Shown here piece by piece: positions 31,892 through 36,567 of a DNA stretch of 36,567 bases. The DNA comes from Clostridiales bacterium. GTDB lineage: Bacteria; Bacillota; Clostridia; Oscillospirales; Oscillospiraceae. The stretch lies in NCBI GenBank assembly GCA_022764045.1, contig JALERU010000009.1:1-36567 (forward strand), given 5' to 3'. Below the pieces are notes generated by a model, which did not search any database, was not told the DNA's origin, and worked only from the letters and a program-made list of their open reading frames with translations. The number at the start of each line of letters is the position of its first letter. Position 1 is the stretch's first letter. The position numbers were made by a program, and so were the translations under genes.

Positions 31892-33259
31892 ATGAAAAGA
31901 AAAAACGATTTGCGGCAGGGGGTTCTCTGGAAACAGATCCTCCTGTTTGCCTTGCCCATTGCGGCCACCAGCATGCTTCAGCAGCTCTTCAACTCCGCCG
32001 ATGTGGCGGTGGTGGGGCGGTTTTCTGCCCATCGGGAGCTGGCCCTGGCGGCGGTGGGGAGCACGACCTCCATTGTGAATCTCTACATCACCATTTTCAC
32101 CGGCCTGGCCGTGGGGGCCAACGTGGTGGTGGCCCGGCTGATTGGGGCCGAGGAGGAGGAGAAAGCCCAGCGGGCGGTCCACACGGCCCTGGTGCTGTCG
32201 GTGATTTTTGGGTTTGCGATGATGGGGATCGGCGAGTGTATGGCCGGCCCGCTGTTAGAGTGGATGGACACCCCCGAGGACATCATCGGCCTGGCCAAAC
32301 AGTACCTGCAAATTTTCCTGCTGGGGGCCGTCTTCCAGATGGTGTATAACTTCGAGGCCGCCATCCTGCGGGCCAACGGCGACACCCGGCGGCCTCTAAC
32401 CTGCTTGGCCTTTTCCGGGGCGCTGAACGTAGTACTGAACCTGATCTTCGTGATCTTCTGCGGCTTGGAGGTGGCCGGGGTGGCCCTGGCCACGGTGATC
32501 GCCGACGGGGTGGGGGCAGGGCTGCTGTGGTACTACCTGCGCCGGGAGACCGGCCCCATTCGGGTGGAGCCCGCCCTGCTGCGGATGGACCGGAAGCTCC
32601 TGGGGAACCTGCTGTACATCGGCGTCCCGGCGGCCATCCAGGGGATGATGTTCAACATCGCCAACGTCATCATCCAGTCGGGCATCAACCGCTTGGGCTC
32701 CCAGGTGGTGGCGGCCTCCACCATCGGGGTCACCGCCGAGATCTTTGTCTACTACCTGATTAACAGCTTCGGCCAGGCCAGCATGACCTTCACCAGCCAG
32801 AACTACGGGGCGGGGAACCTCCACCGGTGCCGCAGCGCCACCCGGTGGTGCAGCCTGCTGGAGATTCTCTCATCAGAGGCATTCGCCCTGCTGCTGGTGG
32901 CCTTTGGCCTCCCCTTTGCGGCGCTGTACACCCCGGAGCACGCCATCGCCCTGCTGGCGGTGACCCGGATGACCTGGGTGCTGCCCTTCGAGATCTTCAA
33001 CACCATCATTGAGATCCTATCCGGCACCCTGCGGGGCCTGGGCTATTCCTTCGTCCCCACCATCCTCTGCGCCGTTTTTGTCTGCGGCCTGCGAATTGTC
33101 TGGGTGGCCTTTGTCTTCCCGCTCATGCCCACCTTCCAGGGGCTTCTGCTGGTCTATCCCGCCAGCTGGGTGGCGGCGGGCGCGGCGCTAATTGTGGCCT
33201 ACTGGGTTCTGAAAAAGAGGATGCTGACGGAAAAAGCGCCGGGGATGGAGGGCGCTTGA
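31892..33259 (+). CDS. MATE family multidrug/Na+ exporter
   Basis: A 455-residue inner-membrane exporter with 12 predicted spans. The start MKRKNDLRQGVLWKQILLFA, the LPIAATSMLQQLFNSADVAV first helix and TGLAVGANVVVARLIGA are typical. The second half repeats the pattern (GVPAAIQGMMFNIANVIIQ). ATG 31892 follows GGAGGAGG; the open frame to 31613 upstream runs back over the FNT gene and its terminator and is not used. The exported compound is unknown. Confidence 0.92.
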   Translation: MKRKNDLRQGVLWKQILLFALPIAATSMLQQLFNSADVAVVGRFSAHRELALAAVGSTTSIVNLYITIFTGLAVGANVVVARLIGAEEEEKAQRAVHTALVLSVIFGFAMMGIGECMAGPLLEWMDTPEDIIGLAKQYLQIFLLGAVFQMVYNFEAAILRANGDTRRPLTCLAFSGALNVVLNLIFVIFCGLEVAGVALATVIADGVGAGLLWYYLRRETGPIRVEPALLRMDRKLLGNLLYIGVPAAIQGMMFNIANVIIQSGINRLGSQVVAASTIGVTAEIFVYYLINSFGQASMTFTSQNYGAGNLHRCRSATRWCSLLEILSSEAFALLLVAFGLPFAALYTPEHAIALLAVTRMTWVLPFEIFNTIIEILSGTLRGLGYSFVPTILCAVFVCGLRIVWVAFVFPLMPTFQGLLLVYPASWVAAGAALIVAYWVLKKRMLTEKAPGMEGA

Positions 33260-33509
33260 TCTATTGCCAGGTTGCGTGGGTGGGGCTATTACCGACGCTG
33301 TGGAACCCTCAACGCTCGCCCTCATCCGACCCGGCCCCTACGGGTCCGGCCCACTTTCCCCTACGTCCTCTGTGACCGGAATACCCTGGAGAAGCCCATG
33401 GCACAGCGGATCGAAAAATACAGGCATATTAAACTGCTGGACATTGGAAAGTTTCCCCTTGTGGGGGAATTCTTGGTTCTCTGAGATGTTGAAACAGAAA
33501 GAATCACCG
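33260..33509. other. Repeat-like intergenic segment after the MATE gene
   Basis: No gene is supported here, although two overlapping frames are open. The segment has a dyad GACCCG/CGGGTC (about 33328-33345) and a hairpin TTCCCC/GGGGAA (33453-33458/33464-33469). It also carries ACGTCCTCTGTGACCGG (33362-33378), closely matching ACGTCATCTGTGACGGG within the truncated AbrB gene (about 3525-3541). It may be a degenerate dispersed repeat. Confidence 0.35.
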
Positions 33510-33533
33510 CCCTGCTTCGGCAGGGTGTTTTTT
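33510..33533 (+). terminator. Terminator before the phosphatase gene
   Basis: CCCTGC (33510-33515), TTCG loop, GCAGGG (33520-33525), TG and six T. It may end long transcripts from the MATE gene. Confidence 0.75.
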
Positions 33534-33586
33534 CGGTCAAGACGAATGGAAAGGAAAAAATTAAGATAGAACCCCCGGGCCTCCTG

Positions 33587-33595
33587 TGCTATAAT
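33587..33595 (+). promoter_or_regulatory. Extended -10 promoter of the phosphatase gene
   Basis: TGCTATAAT is a consensus extended -10 box; TAGAAC 17 bases upstream is a weak -35. It lies 40 bases before the start codon. Confidence 0.6.
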
Positions 33596-33634
33596 CAGAG
33601 CAAGATTGCGCGCATGTTGGGAGGAAGTTCGTTT

Positions 33635-34108
33635 ATGATAAAAGTATTATTCGTCTGCCACGGCAACATCTGCCGCAGCCCCATGGCCCAGTACATCTTT
33701 TGCCAGCGGGCGGCGGCCCGAGGGATGGAGGTGGCGGCGGAGTCGGCAGCCACCAGCCGGGAGGAGATCGGGAACCCGGTGTATCCGCCGGCGCAGCGGA
33801 AGCTGCGGCAGATGGGGGTGCCCTTTGGAGACCACCGGGCGGTGCAGATGACCAAGGCCGACTATGAAAACTATGACCTGCTGCTGGCCATGGACAGCGC
33901 CAACGTGCGGAACATGAAGGCCATTGCCGGGGGAGATCCCCAGGGGAAAATCCGTCGGCTGCTGGAGTATGGGAAACAGCCCCGGGACATCGCCGACCCC
34001 TGGTACACGGGGAATTTCGACGCCACCTATGAGGATCTTGTGGAGGGCTGCGAGGGCCTGCTGGACGAACTGGAGGGGGGCAGGAAAATTCCTGCGGAAT
34101 CCGTATGA
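33635..34108 (+). CDS. Low-molecular-weight protein-tyrosine phosphatase
   Basis: A 157-residue cytoplasmic phosphatase. The active-site loop is CHGNICRS (nucleophile Cys8, Arg14) and the general acid is Asp121 in DPWYTG. Length and both motifs fit the family exactly. ATG 33635 follows GGGAGGAAG; the longer frame from 33614 would overlap this ribosome site. In Firmicutes such enzymes act on tyrosine- or arginine-phosphorylated proteins; no kinase is nearby, so the target is unknown. A ferredoxin gene follows 66 bases later on the same strand. Confidence 0.94.
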   Translation: MIKVLFVCHGNICRSPMAQYIFCQRAAARGMEVAAESAATSREEIGNPVYPPAQRKLRQMGVPFGDHRAVQMTKADYENYDLLLAMDSANVRNMKAIAGGDPQGKIRRLLEYGKQPRDIADPWYTGNFDATYEDLVEGCEGLLDELEGGRKIPAESV

Positions 34109-34174
34109 TTTCCTGGGGATTTAGGCACACTATCTCAGTAGAGCGCCACTTGCGCTGGGAAGGAGTTTTGCCCC

Positions 34175-34360
34175 ATGAACGTAAAAGTGATCGACGGCTG
34201 CATCAGTTGCGGCCTGTGCACCGAGGAACACCCCGACCTGTTCCATATGAACGATGAGGGGATCGCCGAGGCGGTGGGACCGGTGCCCGCCGGAGAGGAA
34301 GAGAAGGCCCGCCAGGCGGCGGAGGACTGTCCGGTGAGCGTGATTATCGTGGAGGAATGA
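34175..34360 (+). CDS. Single-cluster 4Fe-4S ferredoxin
   Basis: Sixty-one residues with four cysteines, Cys9, Cys12, Cys15 and Cys52 (CISCGLC, then DCPVSVI), enough for one [4Fe-4S] cluster, as in Thermotoga- or Desulfovibrio-type ferredoxins. The protein is very acidic, as usual for these electron carriers. GGAAGGAG precedes ATG 34175 by eight bases. The partner enzyme is not apparent from its neighbours. Confidence 0.9.
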   Translation: MNVKVIDGCISCGLCTEEHPDLFHMNDEGIAEAVGPVPAGEEEKARQAAEDCPVSVIIVEE

Positions 34361-34363
34361 GAA

Positions 34364-34406
34364 AAACCCCGCGCTCCGTCAGAGGGATCTGGCGGGCGCG
34401 GGGTTT
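34364..34406. terminator. Convergent terminator between ferredoxin and cysK
   Basis: AAACCCCGCGC (34364-34374) pairs with GCGCGGGGTTT (34396-34406), with an inner CCG-CAGA/TCTG-CGG stem. Flanking A/T runs allow termination in both directions. Confidence 0.85.
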
Positions 34407-34447
34407 GCAGTTTGTTGGGTGGGTTCGGATCGAAGGGCGGGGCGCAC

Positions 34448-35380
34448 TTATTCGCTGAACATGGGGGTGGAGAGATACCGGTCGCCGGTATCCGGCAGCA
34501 GGACCACAATGGTCTTGCCCTTGTTCTCCGGCCGTTTGGCCACCTGGACGGCAGCCCACAGGGCGGCGCCGGAGGAGATGCCTACCAGAACGCCCTCCTT
34601 GCGGCCGATCTGACGGCCGGCAGCGTAGGCGTCTTCGTCGGTGACGGGGATGATCTCGTCATAGACCTGGGTGTTGAGGACCTTGGGCACGAAGTTGGCT
34701 CCGATGCCCTGGAGGCCGTGGGGGCCGGCCACGCCCTTGCTCAGCAGGGGAGAGGAGGCGGGCTCCACGGCGATCACCTTCACGTTGGGATTCTGGGACT
34801 TCAGATATTCGCCGGTGCCGGTGATGGTGCCGCCGGTGCCGACGCCGGCCACGAAGCAGTCCACCTTGCCCTGGGTGTCCTCCCAGATCTCGGGGCCGGT
34901 GGTGGCCCGGTGGGCGGCGGCGTTGGCGGGGTTGTCAAACTGGCCGGGGATGAAAGAGGCGGGGATTTCCCGGGCCAGTTCCTCGGCCTTTTCAATGGAG
35001 CCTGCTATGCCCTTGGCCCCGGGGGTGAGGACCAGCTCGGCCCCATAGGCGCTCATCAGCAGACGGCGCTCCATGCTCATGGTGTCGGGCATGACGATGA
35101 TGGTTCGGTAGCCACGGGTGGCGGCCACCACGGCCAGGCCGATGCCGGTGTTGCCGGAGGTGGGCTCGATGATCACCGAGCCGGGCTTCAGCAGACCTTT
35201 GGCCTCGGCGTCGTCAAGCATGGCCTTGGCCACCCGGTCCTTGGCCGACCCGGCGGGGTTCAGGTATTCCAGCTTGGCCAGCAGGGTGGCTTCCAGCCCT
35301 TCGGCCTGTTCAATCTGCCGCAGCTCCAACAGGGGGGTTCCGCCGATGAGCTCTTCCACAGAGGTATAAATCTTACGCAT
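34448..35380 (-). CDS. cysK: Cysteine synthase A (O-acetylserine sulfhydrylase)
   Basis: A 310-residue PLP enzyme making cysteine from O-acetylserine and sulfide. The PLP lysine is Lys47 in NPAGSAKDRV. The substrate loop PTSGNTGIGLA and the phosphate-binding GVGTGGTITG are complete. The start at 35378-35380 has GGAGG five bases upstream; an ATG 18 bases earlier would begin in front of that site. It has its own promoter and terminator, with no serine acetyltransferase beside it. Confidence 0.96.
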   Translation of the reverse strand: MRKIYTSVEELIGGTPLLELRQIEQAEGLEATLLAKLEYLNPAGSAKDRVAKAMLDDAEAKGLLKPGSVIIEPTSGNTGIGLAVVAATRGYRTIIVMPDTMSMERRLLMSAYGAELVLTPGAKGIAGSIEKAEELAREIPASFIPGQFDNPANAAAHRATTGPEIWEDTQGKVDCFVAGVGTGGTITGTGEYLKSQNPNVKVIAVEPASSPLLSKGVAGPHGLQGIGANFVPKVLNTQVYDEIIPVTDEDAYAAGRQIGRKEGVLVGISSGAALWAAVQVAKRPENKGKTIVVLLPDTGDRYLSTPMFSE

Positions 35381-35416
35381 AGCAGCCTCCTTACGCATTT
35401 CACATTATATAATGGT

Positions 35417-35445
35417 ATCATATGCCTCCCGCTTTGGTTTGTCAA
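35417..35445 (-). promoter_or_regulatory. Promoter of cysK
   Basis: On the minus strand a perfect TTGACA (35440-35445), 17 bases and TATGAT (35417-35422). A TATAAT also occurs at 35406-35411. The -35 box ends about seven bases from the remains of the insertion sequence. Confidence 0.75.
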
Positions 35446-36224
35446 GGTGAGCAGGGCCACAGCTGTCTTTCTCAGAACATTCAAGTTTAAGGGCGAAAAA
35501 TTCTTTCTTGCCCGCGAAGAATCTTCGTGGAAAATCACATCCAAACATCAATGAAGCTGATTTTCAATCGACCAATGCTTTCGGACCGCATATGCAAATT
35601 GGTTAAGATTGCTCAAAGAAGAGATATAATATCTTTTTTCGGTAGATGTTTTTCCTGCCCTTGTGACGGTGCTTTTCACCATCCCCACAGAGCAAAGGCT
35701 ATCCCAGTCTTCTGCCTCGGGCAGCCAAGACAAATCCTTAAGCAGACGATATTCTCGTTTTTCAATGCGGCCATGGCCTTTTTCTTTCGTAACAAGCACG
35801 GGCAATTCTTCGGAAAAGCTATCGAAATGTAGGGAAATATTGTTCCACAAACCAGGCTGATTTTACTTATGATAGGCTTTATGACTTTTGTTGCCGCTAC
35901 CGCAGATTGTTTTCCAGTCCACTGCAATAACAGAACCTTTTTGACGGTTGCAGGAAAGCAGTCATACAGGCATTCCGAAAGCGCTTCGGGGGTTAATTGT
36001 TCAAAAACTCCCCGAAACGTATCGCTGTCTGGGATCTCATTTGGAAGTTCAAGAAACTGGCTCAACACGTCCTGCCTCTGTATTCCGAATTCCTCCATAT
36101 CGGCAAAATCGTCTCCATCGCAAATCAGGGTGCATAGTCCGATTATATGGCGAATATTCTCTCGATCTGTCCCCCGGGGATCTTCTACTTTCGCCAATCT
36201 CGATTTCAATTTTTCTATTTTCAT
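35430..36224 (-). pseudogene. Decayed ISAs1-family transposase
   Basis: Read on the minus strand, the N-terminal part (36224 to about 35940) has the family pattern VEDPRGTDRENIRHIIGL, DDFADMEEFG and LPNEIPDSDTFRGVFEQL. The frame is then lost at a run of five T (35938-35942), one base short of the frame that continues GSVIAVDWKTICGSG, the first catalytic aspartate. Soon after comes a TAA (35863-35865), and the text jumps from SHKAYHK to NQPGLWNNISLHFD, skipping roughly 120 residues that hold the next catalytic acid. A further TGA (35548-35550) replaces the tryptophan of ENQLHW, after which the frame continues CLDVIFHEDSSRARK and NVLRKTAVALL, and the end is lost. The gene cannot make an active enzyme. 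Confidence 0.88.
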
Positions 36225-36272
36225 AGCTATATTCTAACATATTGCAGGTCCTTTTTAAATGCTGTTGCCCTG
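35452..36272. mobile_element. Insertion sequence remnant (ISAs1 type)
   Basis: The right end reads, inward on the minus strand, CAGGGCAACAGC (36261-36272), plausible for an ISAs1-type end. A near copy, CAGGGCCACAGC (35452-35463), matches at 11 of 12 positions in inverted orientation on the left. The left copy lies within transposase codons (TAVAL), so it may be chance or an internal pseudo-end. No target duplication is visible. Only an 821-bp remnant is present, against about 1.2-1.4 kb for intact members. Confidence 0.6.
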
Positions 36273-36540
36273 ACATCTGATACCTACTTCTGGAACGAAA
36301 CACGGATAGAGGTGTGTCGTTTTGAGAGATTTACAGGCTGCTTTTCACACCATTTTATATAAAGTATATTTTATGAATGATATTCTTCGCATATTGTCAC
36401 TCGTTTTTGGTTATTTTTCAAAAATTCATCAATATGTCGGCTATTTCTACAAAATTCCAATATTTTTGCGTCATTTTCCATAAATCCCTTGATTTTCTTC
36501 CTGCAAATTAGTAAAATAACTAATAAAGGAGGTTGTGCCT
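36273..36540. other. AT-rich gap before the last gene
   Basis: Composition falls to roughly one third GC. It holds an inverted partial copy (36442-36455, 13 of 14) of the ATTTTGyAGAAATC repeat seen at 12892 and 12933, and the promoter of the next gene. No coding region is supported. Confidence 0.5.
36489..36517 (+). promoter_or_regulatory. Promoter of the gene cut by the right edge
   Basis: TTGATT (36489-36494), 17 bases, TAAAAT (36512-36517), placed 23 bases before the start codon. Confidence 0.65.
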
Positions 36541-36567
36541 ATGGATCGACGTTCCAAATTCCTGATC
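36541..36567 (+). CDS. Start of an unidentified gene, truncated by the window edge
   Basis: ATG 36541 follows AAAGGAGG (36525-36532) at ideal spacing and a good promoter. Only nine codons are visible (MDRRSKFLI), too few to assign a family. Confidence 0.6.

Noticed and set aside
33264-33569. Open frames of 70-101 codons after the MATE gene
   Set aside because: No ribosome site, overlapping frames, a hairpin inside and repeat-like sequence; the frame also crosses an intrinsic terminator.
36273-36285. Target-site duplication of the ISAs1 remnant
   Set aside because: The bases flanking 35452 and 36272 do not match over 8-10 positions.
1-36567. CRISPR array
   Set aside because: No regularly spaced direct repeats were seen on either strand.

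Overview
The window looks like chromosome of a moderately GC-rich, low-GC-phylum gut Firmicute, probably an Oscillospiraceae/Ruminococcaceae relative (Flavonifractor, Intestinimonas or Oscillibacter type). This rests on strong GGAGG ribosome sites, C/G-ending codons in the housekeeping genes, Firmicute gene orders (rplS-rbgA-rnhB-yraN and tig-clpP-clpX-lon-engB), a SpoVT/AbrB-type regulator and an SLH-domain surface protein. The genus is an inference; no 16S gene is present.

Region by region. (1) 1-3440 is a lower-GC type I restriction-modification end: a start-less hsdS cassette on the minus strand runs off the left edge, followed by a complete hsdR on the plus strand. This is the layout expected at the edge of an invertible, phase-variable type I locus; hsdM and a complete hsdS are not in view. 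(2) 3456-9507 holds a truncated AbrB-like regulator, an orphan tyrosine recombinase and a 1498-residue secreted SLH-anchored beta-helix protein. The surface-protein promoter carries one of two identical 11-bp palindromes exactly 80 bp apart. (3) 9643-16513 is a metabolic island: SDR dehydrogenase and LysR regulator on the minus strand, then on the plus strand a zinc-type medium-chain dehydrogenase, a ThDP-dependent carboligase/decarboxylase, an MFS carboxylate-type permease and a small Cys-rich HMA-like protein. It reads as uptake, oxidation and C-C cleavage of one unidentified hydroxylated substrate. (4) 16648-18856 has tRNA-Pro(GGG), a Nudix protein and an NhaC-type Na+/H+ antiporter, all on the minus strand.

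(5) 19052-30816 is the conserved housekeeping core: ribosomal protein L19, ribosome-assembly GTPase RbgA, RNase HII, YraN, threonine synthase, a metallophosphoesterase, then the protein quality-control block trigger factor, ClpP, ClpX and Lon, and GTPase EngB. (6) Immediately at the engB stop codon lies a 168-bp MITE-like element with 21-bp terminal inverted repeats. After it come a formate/nitrite-type transporter, a MATE exporter, a repeat-like 375-bp gap, a low-molecular-weight phosphatase, a 4Fe-4S ferredoxin and cysteine synthase (minus strand). (7) 35430-36272 is a decayed ISAs1-family insertion sequence, followed by an AT-rich gap with a good promoter leading into a gene cut off by the right edge.

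The features I would look at first are the inverted hsdS cassette beside hsdR, the MITE fused to the engB stop codon, the compact three-way-junction RNA leader before the MFS gene, the paired palindromes at the surface-protein promoter, and the LysR-controlled metabolic island. I found no CRISPR array and no biosynthetic cluster, and no single system here that I can call undescribed with confidence.
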